A DNA stretch of 43,105 bases, taken from contig JANXWY010000461.1 in assembly GCA_025350905.1 (NCBI GenBank), positions 1 to 43,105 on the forward strand, written 5' to 3'. Below the pieces are notes generated by a model. That model was not told the origin of the DNA and ran no database searches. It saw only the letters and a list, made by a program, of their open reading frames with translations. The translations under genes were made by a program, and so were the position numbers. This document shows positions 1-9,376 of the stretch, piece after piece (positions within the stretch are counted from its first letter, which is position 1; each line of letters begins with the position of its first letter). Origin of the DNA: Verrucomicrobiota bacterium (GTDB lineage: Bacteria; Verrucomicrobiota; Verrucomicrobiia; Limisphaerales; JADLHS01).

Positions 1-2062
1 AACGCCCGCCGGAGGTCAGGATCATGCCCTCGGCACCGCCGTCCGGCACGGTGAGGTCGGCGGTGATGGTGTAGGAAGCATCCAGCAGCATCGGCGAATC
101 GCCTTGCGGCAGGCCAGTCATTGGCTTGGTGTACACGAACTCGGTGCGGCCCGCCGTGATGTTTGGACGCGGGGCGACAATGCGTCCGGCGACCGAAGCG
201 TCCAGCGGGAAGATCTGATACTTCTTCGCTTCCGCGATGAACATCTTCTTCAACTCCTTCACTTTTTCCGGATACTTGGCGGCGAGATCCTCGGACTGGC
301 TGAAGTCCTTGTCCAAGTTGTAGAGCTGGAGCACTTGGTTGTTGAGCGGGTCGGGATTGGCGGCGCCGAAGGCTTCCCACGGCGCGCGGTTGACCTTCGT
401 GCTCAACAGCCAGCCTTCGTGATACAGCGCCCACTGGCCCATCATCTCGAAGTACTGGGTCTTGTGCCGGGTCGGTACTTTGGCGTTCTGGGCGTCGAAT
501 GTGTAAACCAAGCTCGTGCCTTCGATCGGTTTCTGTTTGATGCCGTCCACGACTTCGGGCGCGGCGATGCCGGCCGCTTCGAGGATCGTGGGGACGATGT
601 CAATGGCGTGGCAGAACTGCTCGCGGAGCGCGCCCTGGTCCTTGATGCGCGCCGGCCAGGAGATGGCCATGGACTGCCGGATACCGCCGAGTCGCGAGGC
701 GTTCTGCTTGAACCAGGTGAAGGGCGTATCAAAGGCCCACGACCAACCGGCCGACATGTGGTTGTAAGTCTGCTCCGTGCCCCAGACGTCGTACCATTTC
801 ATCTGGACCTCAACCGGCACGGACACGCCGTTGAAGAACGCGACTTCGTTGGGCGTTCCCAGCGGGCCGCCCTCGGCGCTGGTGCCGTTGTCGCCATTGA
901 TATAGATGATAAGGGTGTTGTCGAGCTTGCCCATGTCCTCAATCGTTTGGATGACGCGCCCGATCTCGCTGTCGTTGTAGGCGGCATAGGCGGCGAAGAT
1001 TTCCACTTGTTTGATGTAGAGCTTTTTCTCCTCGGGCGTGCAGGCTTCCCAGTTCTTGATGACATTCGTTGGCCAAGGCTCGAGTTGGGTGTCCGCCGGG
1101 ATCACGCCGAGCTTCTTCTGGTTCTCAAAGATCCGCTCCCGCAGCTTATTCCAGCCATCGTCGAACAGATGCAGGTCGTGAATCTTATCCACCCATTCCT
1201 TGGTCGGGTGATGTGGCGCGTGCGTGGCGCCGGGCGCGTACTTGATGAAGAACGGCTTGCGGGGATCCACTTGGTTCAACCGGTTCACGTGGTCAATCGC
1301 GTCGTCGGCCATGCCGGTAATCAGATTCCAGCCGGGCTTGCCTTGGAAGGGATAGATCTGCGTGGTGTTGCGGAACAGGTTCGGCTCCCACTGGTTCGCG
1401 TCACCGCCGACGAAACCGTAGAAATACTCGAAGCCCATGCCGGTCGGCCACTGATCAAACGGCCCGATGGCGCTGGCCTCGAAAGCCGGCGTGTTGTGAT
1501 CCTTGCCGAACCACGCGGTGGCATAACCGTTGTCCAGCAGGATGCGGCCGATGGTGGCCTTGTCCTTGTCGATAATGCTGTTGTATCCGGGGAAACCCGT
1601 GGCTTGCTCCGAGATCACGCCGAAGCCGGCGGAGTGATGATTGCGGCCGGTAATCAACGCGGCGCGCGTCGGCGAACAGAGCGCGGTGGAATGAATGTTA
1701 TTGTAGAGCAGACCGTTCTTCGCGATGCGGTCCATGGTCGGCGTGGGAATGACGCCGCCGGAAGTGCTCGGAACGCCGAACCCAGCATCATCGGTGATGA
1801 TGAGCAGGACGTTGGGCGCGCCCTTGGGCGGCACGATGCGCGGCGCCCACCAAGCTTTGGATTGCAGCGCGCCGTCTTTGATGACGCCGCCGAACTTCGG
1901 ATCGGGCGCGGGGAGTTGTTTACCGCTGAGGCTGGTCGTTGCGCTGGGTGAACCGGGCGTACCGGTGGTTTGGATTTCCGCTTTGGCGGAAAGCATGGCC
2001 GCCGTCAGGGCAGCGCCAATCAAACTGCTTAGGAGGATTTGGCGGCTTGGTTTCATTGTCAT
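1..2062 (-). CDS. Secreted arylsulfatase (sulfatase family), 3' end cut by window edge
   Basis: This is a sulfatase that should hydrolyse sulfate esters, probably on sulfated polysaccharides, in the periplasm or outside the cell. An N-terminal signal peptide is visible (MKPSRQILLSSLIGAALTAA...), followed by a metal-binding ITDDAGFG (about residues 87-94) and the sulfatase signature CSPTRAALITG. Its Cys (about residue 127, counted from the inner ATG) is the one converted to formylglycine, in a C-x-P-x-R context. A second metal-binding segment, INGDNG, follows further on. The gene reads off the left edge after about 685 codons, so the C-terminus is missing; long AtsA-like arylsulfatases reach 750-800 residues. 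Two in-frame ATGs compete, at 2062 and 2056, and neither has a clear Shine-Dalgarno. A formylglycine-generating enzyme is not in the window. The 615-codon plus-strand frame opposite is a shadow. Confidence 0.93.
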   Translation of the reverse strand, partial: MTMKPSRQILLSSLIGAALTAAMLSAKAEIQTTGTPGSPSATTSLSGKQLPAPDPKFGGVIKDGALQSKAWWAPRIVPPKGAPNVLLIITDDAGFGVPSTSGGVIPTPTMDRIAKNGLLYNNIHSTALCSPTRAALITGRNHHSAGFGVISEQATGFPGYNSIIDKDKATIGRILLDNGYATAWFGKDHNTPAFEASAIGPFDQWPTGMGFEYFYGFVGGDANQWEPNLFRNTTQIYPFQGKPGWNLITGMADDAIDHVNRLNQVDPRKPFFIKYAPGATHAPHHPTKEWVDKIHDLHLFDDGWNKLRERIFENQKKLGVIPADTQLEPWPTNVIKNWEACTPEEKKLYIKQVEIFAAYAAYNDSEIGRVIQTIEDMGKLDNTLIIYINGDNGTSAEGGPLGTPNEVAFFNGVSVPVEVQMKWYDVWGTEQTYNHMSAGWSWAFDTPFTWFKQNASRLGGIRQSMAISWPARIKDQGALREQFCHAIDIVPTILEAAGIAAPEVVDGIKQKPIEGTSLVYTFDAQNAKVPTRHKTQYFEMMGQWALYHEGWLLSTKVNRAPWEAFGAANPDPLNNQVLQLYNLDKDFSQSEDLAAKYPEKVKELKKMFIAEAKKYQIFPLDASVAGRIVAPRPNITAGRTEFVYTKPMTGLPQGDSPMLLDASYTITADLTVPDGGAEGMILTSGGR

Positions 2063-2098
2063 TCGTACTTTTATTTTTTGAAATTGCCTGTCGGTCGA

Positions 2099-2128
2099 TT
2101 AATAAGCAACCCTGGCCTGCTGCGTCAA
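2099..2128 (-). promoter_or_regulatory. Putative sigma-70-type promoter for the sulfatase gene
   Basis: On the minus strand, TTGACG (2128-2123) is followed after 18 nt by TATTAA (2104-2099). This predicts a start of transcription near 2092 and a leader of about 30-36 nt. It lies between the stop of the preceding lipoprotein gene (2141) and the sulfatase start. Read by eye only. Confidence 0.5.
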
Positions 2129-2140
2129 GGCATTCGCGCG

Positions 2141-2755
2141 CTACGGTTTCTCGACCCAGATGGCGGTCATTTCCGTCACCCGGAAGACGGCCTGATCGCC
2201 CAATTTGACCCGGCGCAGATCCACATCATCGCGTATCGGAAGCGTCTGGGTGCTACCGTCTTCAAACCGAAGGGTCGCGGTGCGCTTGCTGGCATCAATC
2301 GCCGAAACCTTGGCGGTTATTTGCATGGTCCCGGCCGCCAGCACTCCCGGTTGATCGCCTTTCGGGGCCAGGACCACGGCCGCGGCCGCTCCCTCAACCG
2401 CCTTGCTGCCTTCGTTTTCGAGGGCGGCGACAATCTTCTGCGTCACGGTGGCGTTGACCCGGTCGCCGACATGGACCTGGTCAAAATTGACAGCCTCCGG
2501 CCCGACCTTGACTTGGAATTTCTTACCGTCCGCTCCTAGCAGCGTCGCCGTGCGATTTGCTTGATCGATCGCCGTCACGGTGGCGGTGGTTTTGAAAGTC
2601 TGGACAATGACTCCGCCAGGCACGCCTTTGGTATAATCAATCCTGGCCGACCCCACGCCGGGTGGCAGCGTAGACGTGGATGAGCAAGAGGTGAGGGCAA
2701 GCACGGCGGCGGATAGCAGCGACCGGGTGGTGAGGTTTAGGGCTTTCGTCGTCAT
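2141..2755 (-). CDS. Lipoprotein with two tandem OB/SH3-like beta repeats
   Basis: No named function is recognised. The product is about 204 residues with a lipoprotein signal: a hydrophobic stretch ending in LALTSC, whose Cys should be lipidated. The mature part contains two copies of a roughly 50-residue module. Both read T.TVxAID.xxRTATLxxxDG, followed by a segment with VxxGDxVxxxVT. The copies lie at about residues 55-105 and 140-195 and are separated by a Lys/Ala-rich linker. This pattern suggests two small beta barrels in the periplasm. The reading frame extends to an ATG at 2791, but the ATG at 2755 gives the better signal peptide, and a possible -35/-10 pair (TTGCTC, 17 nt, AATAAA) overlaps the upstream ATG. 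The gene lies upstream of the sulfatase, on the same strand. Confidence 0.75.
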   Translation of the reverse strand: MTTKALNLTTRSLLSAAVLALTSCSSTSTLPPGVGSARIDYTKGVPGGVIVQTFKTTATVTAIDQANRTATLLGADGKKFQVKVGPEAVNFDQVHVGDRVNATVTQKIVAALENEGSKAVEGAAAAVVLAPKGDQPGVLAAGTMQITAKVSAIDASKRTATLRFEDGSTQTLPIRDDVDLRRVKLGDQAVFRVTEMTAIWVEKP

Positions 2756-3032
2756 GGGATTCAGGTTGGTTTTATTTGAGTGATTGGACATTTATTCGCA
2801 GGCCTTCCGTTTGGAGCAAATGATCGGCCGCTCGGGTCCTTCCGGTGCCGCTTCCGATTGGAGATAGCCAGTACCGGTTGGAAGCCCACTGGACGCCCTT
2901 GGATGACCAGCGAGGAGATTATTTTCACGCGCGCGCTGATTCGGATTACCTTAGCCAGGGTACCGGCGCGCAGCCGTTCAAGACTGAAATCGCCGCGGCC
3001 GGATTTGGAAAAGGAAATTTCGATTCGATTAC

Positions 3033-4472
3033 TCATGACACCCATTTGTGTTGCCGCACCAGTTCGGGAAAACTACAGCCGTCGCAGGCGGCATTGGCAT
3101 GGTCGCAAAAATCCCGCACGATTTGAAGCAGCCCTTGCTGCTCGACAGCCGTCCTTCCAACCCGTCCGCCCAGCGTGGCTCGGCCGAGCAAACGCTGACG
3201 CGCCAGGCGTAACACCGCGTTGTCTTCGGCGGCCGGCCAGACCGCATGGCGCCGCTCGATTTCGGTGCGCAGTTTTTCGTTTTTTCCGACGACGGCCCGC
3301 GTCCACAGCCACGGCAGAATCACGTTGACCGCCAGGTCCGTAACGCGCTGGGCGCCGAGCAGGGGCTGGGCTTTTTTCAAGCGTGCCGAACGGCAGGTCC
3401 AGTGCCACGACCAATAATCGTCGGCCTCCACCTGCAGAATTTGCGTTAGCGAGGAGAGTAATTTTTTGTCGGGCGTAACCCCGGCTGACCAGCGTTCGAT
3501 GCGGGCGACCAGCTCCCCGGAGTGCGCCCAGTGCGCCGCCAGCGCGAGCCGGCGTTGGGGATGATTCGCCGGGCGCAGACCGTGGAAGCGCCAGAGATTT
3601 CGCGGCAGGGTGCAATCCGAGAATTCCTCACGTTCGCGCCACCAACAATCCCAAATCCGACGCCAGTAGTCATCCGCACCCGCAGCGCGGCGGCTCAGCT
3701 CGACGGGCAGCAGTCCGCCAAGCCCCAGCAGCCGGGCCTGCAAGATCAAGGGTGAAGACGCGCCGTGCGCCCAGCGCGCCCGTGGTTCGGCCAGGCATTG
3801 CATCGGCCAGACATTGTGCTTGTAGCCGAGCGCGCGGAATAAGCCTTCCCACAGCGATTGTTCCCAACCGACGTGCTGGGCCCGCGCGCGAAAGGCCGCC
3901 GCCTTGTTTTGCAACCGGACGTGGGCCGCCTGCTGTAGCAGTTCCCGCAATGCCGCCTCCGGCAGCTCCCGCAGCGGGGCGGCGCATTGGCCACGAAATT
4001 TTTCCGGCAACACGCGCAACGACGTCTGTTCGAGTTGTGAACTGAGTTCGGCAAGCGATGCGTCGAGCGCCGAGTGCAGCGGCAGCGTCGCGGCGACGCT
4101 CACTGCGCGGTCGGCGTCCCAAACGACATGGAGCACAACATTGCGGAACGCCGGATTCCGGTCGTGCCCGTGGGCGCGCCAACCACTCGCCTGCAAATCC
4201 ACTTCCACGTCGCCCGAGACGGCGTCGGCCTCGCCGAATTTCAATACCGCCCCGCGGAAATCGGGCCCGCCTTCGACATTGGCGAAACCGGGGTGAAGCA
4301 CCCGCAGGGTTTGCCCGTCCAAAGTTCGCAGTTGATCACGCCGCAAACGTTGCTGCTGCCAGACGGCTTGGAGCAACCGCTCCGGCGGCGGGTCCGGCGC
4401 GTCCTGAAGCCCCGGGGCCAAACCGTGCCGGGTCCGCCAGGCGGCGTAAAAGCCATGAGTATGCAGAGTCAC
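3033..4472 (-). CDS. DUF2851 family protein
   Basis: The protein of about 479 residues matches, from memory, the DUF2851 family of unknown function. Characteristic stretches are the N-terminal FYAAWR, then LHPGFANVEGGPDFRGAVLKF, a segment GDVEVDLQASGWRAHGHDRN, and further on VVLHVVWD. Its C-terminus carries several Cys (FCDHANAACDGCSFPELV) that could bind a metal. The beginning resembles the nuclease-like pattern 'GDVE.H....W..HGH..(N/D)..Y..VILHVV' described for the family, but no catalytic activity is established. The open frame runs far upstream (to 5225) only because it is antisense to the HtrA gene. I place the start at the GTG at 4472, just before LHTHGFYAAW, because the family begins there; no good Shine-Dalgarno supports it. 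It is divergent from the protease gene, with only 78 bp between starts. Confidence 0.85.
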   Translation of the reverse strand: MTLHTHGFYAAWRTRHGLAPGLQDAPDPPPERLLQAVWQQQRLRRDQLRTLDGQTLRVLHPGFANVEGGPDFRGAVLKFGEADAVSGDVEVDLQASGWRAHGHDRNPAFRNVVLHVVWDADRAVSVAATLPLHSALDASLAELSSQLEQTSLRVLPEKFRGQCAAPLRELPEAALRELLQQAAHVRLQNKAAAFRARAQHVGWEQSLWEGLFRALGYKHNVWPMQCLAEPRARWAHGASSPLILQARLLGLGGLLPVELSRRAAGADDYWRRIWDCWWREREEFSDCTLPRNLWRFHGLRPANHPQRRLALAAHWAHSGELVARIERWSAGVTPDKKLLSSLTQILQVEADDYWSWHWTCRSARLKKAQPLLGAQRVTDLAVNVILPWLWTRAVVGKNEKLRTEIERRHAVWPAAEDNAVLRLARQRLLGRATLGGRVGRTAVEQQGLLQIVRDFCDHANAACDGCSFPELVRQHKWVS

Positions 4473-4550
4473 CGGGGATTGCTTTTGCGCTGAACCTTTC
4501 GCAAAGTCAAGCGTTGGAATTGACCCGCAAAAATCAATTTGGCATTTAAT

Positions 4551-5990
4551 ATGAGAAGGAAATCGCAGTCTTGCCACTTGGCGGCCAACCGATTCGGCCG
4601 GGTATGGGTTTACCCAATCGGCCTCATCGCCGCGTTGGGCACACTGCTGGCATGGCACGCGAAAGCAGTGGTCGAAACCGATCTCCGGCGCGACGCGACC
4701 GTGGACGCGGTGGAGCAAGTGATGCCCAGCGTCGTGAACATCGCTACCTCCCGTCAGGTGCAACGCGACAACCCGCAGGATGAGGCGTTTCGCCGTTGGC
4801 TGGAGCTCATGCGCCGGCTGGCCCGGGGGGATGGCGCTCCGCCGGTTGAGGAACCAATCAAAGGCATCGTCGGGTCCGGGGTCATCATTGACGAGGAGGG
4901 CTACGTCCTGACGAATAACCATGTGGTGGAGAACGCGGATCGCATCCAGGTGCAACTCTGGGATGGGCGGGAGTATGAAGCCCAGCGCCTGTTGCGAACC
5001 GACCAAAAGGATCTGGCGTTGTTGAAAATTGTGCGGCGGCCCGGCGACAAGGCATTCAGGCCCATCCGGCTGGCCAAGGACGATGATCTGCTCCTGGGCG
5101 AAACGGTAATCACGGTCGGCAATCCTTTCGGTCTGGGGGGCTCGGTCTCGCGCGGCATCCTGAGTTCCAAAAACCGGCGCGCCATGCCGGGGAATGAGAA
5201 ACTTTATTTTCCGGACTGGTTGCAAACCGACGCGGACATCAACCCCGGTAACAGCGGGGGTCCGCTCATAAATTTACGCGGTGAGGTAATCGGCATTAAC
5301 GTCGCGATCTACGGCCAGGGCCAGGGCATGGGCCTCGGCTTTGCCATACCGGTGAAACAAATTTCCGCCGCCCTGTCGGATTTCTTCACGCTGGAATGGA
5401 CGGCCTCCCTCTGGTTCGGGGCGCGCTTGAAGGCCGCGCCGTATCCCCTGACCGTGCTGGAGGTGAAACCCAACAGCCCGGCCGAGCGGGCGGGACTGCA
5501 AGTCGGCCAGGAAGTGATCGAGGTCAACGGGAAACCGGTCCACGGTCTGGTGGAATTCAACGAACTCGTCGCCGGCAGCGCCGAGCATCGAGCAAATCTG
5601 ACGGTCCAGGAGAACGGCGCTCGCCGCACGCTCCGCGCCGATCTGATGCCCATGCTGGAATCCCTGCAACTTCTGCTCCAACGCCAGCTCGGCCTTTCAG
5701 TGCAAACGCTGGTTGGAGCAAAAGCCGAACAGTTGCAGCTCAAGCCCGGCGAGGGATTGGTGGTGAGCGCGACCGAGAAAAACAGTCCGGCCGAACGCGC
5801 CCAAATCCAAACCGGATTTCTCCTCACGACGATTGACGGCAAACCCGTCAGCGATTTGGTGAATGCCGCCAACGCCCTGCGCAGCAAGTCCGCCGGTGAA
5901 CGCGTCCAACTCACCCTCCTCGTACCGCGCCTGGTTAACGGCCAACTGGTGCAACTCCAACCGGCGACGGCCATTGTCGTGGTCCGCTGA
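4551..5990 (+). CDS. Trypsin-like serine protease of the HtrA/Deg family with two PDZ domains
   Basis: This is an envelope quality-control protease of about 479 residues, probably anchored or exported by the hydrophobic segment at residues 18-36. The catalytic triad is visible: His124 in TNNHVV, Asp154 in DQKDLALLKI and Ser235 in NPGNSGGPL. Two PDZ domains follow, at about residues 280-370 (PNSPAERAGLQVGQEVIEVNG) and 385-479 (KNSPAERAQIQTGFLLTTIDG). Overall length and order fit DegP/DegQ-type HtrA proteins. The ATG at 4551 is preferred over an in-frame TTG at 4539. The product could degrade or hold misfolded periplasmic proteins; which paralogue type it is cannot be told. It is transcribed away from the DUF2851 gene and converges on the secreted protein gene ending at 6100. 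Confidence 0.93.
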   Translation: MRRKSQSCHLAANRFGRVWVYPIGLIAALGTLLAWHAKAVVETDLRRDATVDAVEQVMPSVVNIATSRQVQRDNPQDEAFRRWLELMRRLARGDGAPPVEEPIKGIVGSGVIIDEEGYVLTNNHVVENADRIQVQLWDGREYEAQRLLRTDQKDLALLKIVRRPGDKAFRPIRLAKDDDLLLGETVITVGNPFGLGGSVSRGILSSKNRRAMPGNEKLYFPDWLQTDADINPGNSGGPLINLRGEVIGINVAIYGQGQGMGLGFAIPVKQISAALSDFFTLEWTASLWFGARLKAAPYPLTVLEVKPNSPAERAGLQVGQEVIEVNGKPVHGLVEFNELVAGSAEHRANLTVQENGARRTLRADLMPMLESLQLLLQRQLGLSVQTLVGAKAEQLQLKPGEGLVVSATEKNSPAERAQIQTGFLLTTIDGKPVSDLVNAANALRSKSAGERVQLTLLVPRLVNGQLVQLQPATAIVVVR

Positions 5991-6099
5991 GTACCGAAAC
6001 ACCGGCAGCCAACCGGCAAGTCGGCAGGCCATCGCGCGTCTCTTTCTGGGCCGCGAAGTTGGGATTCGCGATCCGCCGTCGCCCACGCCCGCGCTCCAT

Positions 6100-7071
6100 T
6101 TACGGCACGGACCGAGCTCGATAGAAGCGTTGCTTCGACCCGGACGCAGTGGTGTCCACTACATCAAAAGCGAGGTCGGAAACCACATTCGTTTTGAGCG
6201 CCGTCCAGTCGAGGAAATTCGTCGTCGCCTCCACCGCCCAGCGCGAGCCCGTCAGAGCGAACACGCGCAACAGCGCCCAGCCTTCCATGCTGCGACCGAG
6301 AAATTCCATGCGGGCGGGCGGCACCGGCAAGCCTTCGGCGGTGACGCGGTAGTTGTCGAACAGCATAAAATTATCACCGGGCGCGTTGGTGTGGTAGATC
6401 AGCCAAACGGCATCGATGTCGCCGAGCGCCATAGTCGCGTTGGTGGTGGTGATCGGTTGGTTCGTTGCGATCAGTGCGTTATCCAACGTCGCGCTCCAAC
6501 GGTTGGAAGCAAAGTTCATCGTGACAAGCAAGGTGTAATTCGAACCCGGGGTGTAGGGAAGGTCGGCGAGGACGAGGGTGTTAGTGCCATCGAGGAGATA
6601 GCTGATGTCGGCGTAAAAATTGTCGAAGTCCAGGGAGAAAAAACGGTGGCCCTGGGGGTTGTAAACACTCCAGCGAAAGTTATCCCAGCTAGCGTTCATC
6701 GAATCCGAGATATTCATCAACACGGAAAACCGGACGACCTCGCGGTGGGCGGCTAGCGGGTCGAAATTCAAAGGCGGCCAGGCCACTAATTCATCGTAGC
6801 CGGCAGCGGGCGCCCCGAAACCGAGATACGCCTGCTGCCCCTCGCCACTGATGAATTGGTTCACGATGCCGTTGCCACCAGAGCCAAATCCCAGCCAGCC
6901 GTTTTGACCGATCAAATCGAGGTTGGTGCTGTAGCCTTCGCTCGCCTCAAATTGGGTGGAAAAAATGTTGGTCGGGGTGGCCATCACCGGGGTAACGGCA
7001 AGGCAGGCAATCGCGGGCAGGCCGAGCGTCAGCAGAAATCGTCGAAAGCCCGAACGCGATTTCATCAGCAT
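6100..7071 (-). CDS. Secreted beta-sandwich protein with Trp/RFYRA-type C-terminal domain
   Basis: A signal peptide (FLLTLGLPAIACLAVTPVMA) leads into about 290 residues rich in aromatic and Asn residues, resembling a concanavalin-like/LamG-type beta sandwich (FSVLMNISDSMNASWDNFRW, DGTNTLVLADLPY). The last 60 residues form a separate module with the pattern W.VEAT.NF.DW..L.TN, ending in F.VVDTT..GSKQRFYRA. I associate this module with secreted proteins of Pedosphaera-like Verrucomicrobia. A related module ends the protein at 15541-16437. Function is unknown; the domains suggest a surface or extracellular carbohydrate-binding role. The gene starts 18 bp after the stop of the DUF6600-type lipoprotein gene on the same strand, so the two are probably co-transcribed. 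ATGs at 7071 and 7065 are both possible. Confidence 0.8.
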   Translation of the reverse strand: MLMKSRSGFRRFLLTLGLPAIACLAVTPVMATPTNIFSTQFEASEGYSTNLDLIGQNGWLGFGSGGNGIVNQFISGEGQQAYLGFGAPAAGYDELVAWPPLNFDPLAAHREVVRFSVLMNISDSMNASWDNFRWSVYNPQGHRFFSLDFDNFYADISYLLDGTNTLVLADLPYTPGSNYTLLVTMNFASNRWSATLDNALIATNQPITTTNATMALGDIDAVWLIYHTNAPGDNFMLFDNYRVTAEGLPVPPARMEFLGRSMEGWALLRVFALTGSRWAVEATTNFLDWTALKTNVVSDLAFDVVDTTASGSKQRFYRARSVP

Positions 7072-7089
7072 AAGTCCGCCGCCGCCGGC

Positions 7090-9168
7090 CTAACGACTGC
7101 GCGTCCCCGGACTGACTCCGGGTACTGCCGGCGACCGGGCCGGCACCATTGCCGGACTGGTCGGCGCCGGGGCGGAACGGGATTCAAAACGCGACTCGTT
7201 TGGCGCCGGTCGCGGAACAACGGGTTGCGGACTAAAGCTCGGTTCGGGGCGGGACGGCACGGAACGCGAAGGTGCAGCCGGCGCACTGTAGGCCGGCCTT
7301 GAGGAATTTGAATACGCATCGCGGCTGGTGACCGCAAGGTCCGCTTGGCCCCCCGAAGCCGGGACCGGTGACGCACTGGCGGCGGTCGACAGTGCCGATC
7401 GTGGAGGACCGGCCACGCTCGACGCGCTCACTGAAGCGCTGGCGACCGGTGAAGGCAAAGTTGTGCTCCACACGGAATAATCACGACCACCGGATCGCGC
7501 GGGACTCCGGCCGCCGATGACGACCAACGAACTGGAAGATGCGGCGGAGGTCGGGCGCGAGTTATTTTGCGGAACACCTTGAATAATGCGCGGCTCGTAG
7601 ACTTTTGGGGCCGAAGCCGGCGCGGGCGGTGTGGAGCGGGTGGGCGGGCGAACGGAACTGGGCGAACTTGCACGACCCGAGTTAGGTGGATCACCAACGA
7701 CCCGTGGTTGCGGCTCGCGGCCAGAGCGAGGATCAACCCGTGGGGGCGACAAGGTCGGCGCTCTGGTCACCTCGATTCTCGAAGTACCGCTGGGAGCGGG
7801 CGGAGTCACTCGAATCGCCGTCGGGTTTTGTGCCGAGCCGGATACGATTGGCAAGCTGGCTCTGGGCGAAGCACTACGAACCGGGACGTCCAGCCGGCTG
7901 GCGCCACTGCCCGTGAGCGGGGTCAGTTGGGGACGATGCACGGCAAGCGTTCGGCCATCGCGTGCGAGTTGCTCGCTGCGCGACCCGCCCGCCGCCTGAT
8001 CACGAATCTTAACCGTCCGCACTTCGGCACGCGAGTACTGGCGAACGCGGTCGGGGGAGAGGCCATGGTTGGCGACCGTGTTGTTATGACCCCGGGCATA
8101 ATTATTCAGGACCGTGGAGTTGTTATAAACTTGGTTGGCAGCATACGTCGAGACCCGATATTGGTAAGGCCGCGCGCCGCAAAAATTTCCCCACGGCACG
8201 AACGTGTAACAATTGGCCGCAAGGCCAAAGCTAAAGCCCATGCCCACGGAACTGCCATAAAACGAGAAGCCAAAGCCCGGTTGGTAGCTGGCCCCCGGCG
8301 GCAAGGGCGCCCAGCCACAGTAAGTGCCGCTGTAACGCCAGTTCACCCAGGACGACGCCCACACCGTGTCCGGCCACCAGCACCAACCTACGGACGGATG
8401 GCTGAACCACCGTCCATAATGAAAAGTGGTGGCCCCCCACGAATAATCCGAAAGCCAATACCATCCGGCGTCCGTATACATCCAGCGACCGCGATCGCAG
8501 TAGGGTTGCCAGTTGCGATTGGCAACCACGACGGTCGGTTGCCAGCAGCGGCCGTAACCTTCGAGCTCGACCCAGTTGCCGTACGGCGCCAGCGAGTTGT
8601 AGAAATAATTATTGGATACGATTGGCGGCTGCGTTTCCGCCACCGGCGCGGCGACCGGTGCGTCCACATAACTCGGCGCGGCGGCGACTGCCGGCGGCTC
8701 CGGCGCCACGGCGGGCGCTGGGTTCGCAGGCACTGGCGTCAACCCTTGGTCATGCTGCATCATCGTCGTGATGACGCTATCCGGGACCCCGATGTCGTTG
8801 AGGTAAACAATTTCCTCCGAGCTGAGGGTGAACGGTTTAGTCGAGTTGGTGATGAAAGCAAGCATGACGCCCTCGCCGACGCCGGACTGGGCGAGTTTGA
8901 CGACATCCGCAAGCGGGGTTGCGGGGAGAATGTTCGGCGGCAAGACGGGTTCAGCGGGCGGCACGGGCGGCGGGGTGGCGGCCTCCGTCGGCGCTGGTAT
9001 TATTGTAGCGGACTCCGCGGCGGACGTAACCGTTGCGGGAGAGACATTGGTGAGGGCAGGTTCCGCGTTGGTAGCACTCGACTGGGTGCAGCCGCCCGTA
9101 AACGGCACCGCCAACAGCGCCAACAGCGCCAGCAACAGAGTCAGGTTGGTAAGCGAGAGGGTTTTCAT
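7090..9168 (-). CDS. Large DUF6600-type lipoprotein with Trp/Tyr-rich domain and disordered Pro/Ser-rich tail
   Basis: The 692-residue product has a lipoprotein signal peptide with the lipobox region VPFTGGC. Residues about 30-190 are Pro/Ala/Val-rich and include a short helical segment with LPATPLADVVKLAQSGVGEG. Residues about 190-340 form the recognisable part: very rich in Trp, Tyr, Gly and Cys (GRWMYTDAGWYWLSDYSWG, then GWCWWPDTVW and YCGWAPLPPGA), which matches the DUF6600/YXWGXW-like type. The remaining half (about 400-692) is a low-complexity Pro/Ser/Arg/Ala tail, probably disordered. The function of the family is unknown to me. The start is well supported: AAGGA lies 7 nt before the ATG at 9168. 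It precedes the gene at 6100-7071 with an 18-bp gap. The 563-codon plus-strand frame opposite is a shadow. Confidence 0.82.
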   Translation of the reverse strand: MKTLSLTNLTLLLALLALLAVPFTGGCTQSSATNAEPALTNVSPATVTSAAESATIIPAPTEAATPPPVPPAEPVLPPNILPATPLADVVKLAQSGVGEGVMLAFITNSTKPFTLSSEEIVYLNDIGVPDSVITTMMQHDQGLTPVPANPAPAVAPEPPAVAAAPSYVDAPVAAPVAETQPPIVSNNYFYNSLAPYGNWVELEGYGRCWQPTVVVANRNWQPYCDRGRWMYTDAGWYWLSDYSWGATTFHYGRWFSHPSVGWCWWPDTVWASSWVNWRYSGTYCGWAPLPPGASYQPGFGFSFYGSSVGMGFSFGLAANCYTFVPWGNFCGARPYQYRVSTYAANQVYNNSTVLNNYARGHNNTVANHGLSPDRVRQYSRAEVRTVKIRDQAAGGSRSEQLARDGRTLAVHRPQLTPLTGSGASRLDVPVRSASPRASLPIVSGSAQNPTAIRVTPPAPSGTSRIEVTRAPTLSPPRVDPRSGREPQPRVVGDPPNSGRASSPSSVRPPTRSTPPAPASAPKVYEPRIIQGVPQNNSRPTSAASSSSLVVIGGRSPARSGGRDYSVWSTTLPSPVASASVSASSVAGPPRSALSTAASASPVPASGGQADLAVTSRDAYSNSSRPAYSAPAAPSRSVPSRPEPSFSPQPVVPRPAPNESRFESRSAPAPTSPAMVPARSPAVPGVSPGTRSR

Positions 9169-9282
9169 AATGTATTCCTTAAGACTCGCAGCATGCGTTG
9201 GTCAATCTATTCGACGAACGGCTACCGGCGTTATTCAGCCGTGGAATCCCGCCGCTAACGCCCGTGCGCTAGGGTCGTTAAC

Positions 9283-9358
9283 TGGTAGCCCCACCCCGAA
9301 TTGAACGGGGATCCACGGTTTAGGAAACCGCTGCTCTATCCATTTGAGCTATGAGGCC
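9283..9358 (-). tRNA. tRNA-Arg (anticodon CCU)
   Basis: The 76-nt minus-strand sequence folds into a cloverleaf. The acceptor stem pairs GGCCTCA with TGGGGCT (including two G-U pairs), the D arm has GCTC/GAGC, and the anticodon stem pairs GCGGT with ACCGT around the loop TTCCTAA, which places CCT at positions 34-36. The variable loop is GGAT, the T arm is CCCCG-TTCAATT-CGGGG, and the 3' CCA is encoded. It decodes the codon AGG. Confidence 0.95.
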
Positions 9359-9376
9359 AAAATATTGTTATTTAGT

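Noticed and set aside
104-1951. 615-codon plus-strand open frame
   Set aside because: It is antisense to the sulfatase, whose minus-strand product carries the full sulfatase signature; its Arg/Val/Gly-rich translation has no likeness to any family.
4473-5225. N-terminal 250 codons of the minus-strand frame that continues into the DUF2851 gene
   Set aside because: This part is antisense to the HtrA catalytic domain; the DUF2851 likeness begins only after the GTG at 4472, so it is not a fusion protein.
7567-9258. 563-codon plus-strand frame
   Set aside because: Antisense to the DUF6600-type lipoprotein; His/Arg-rich low-complexity translation typical of GC-rich shadows.
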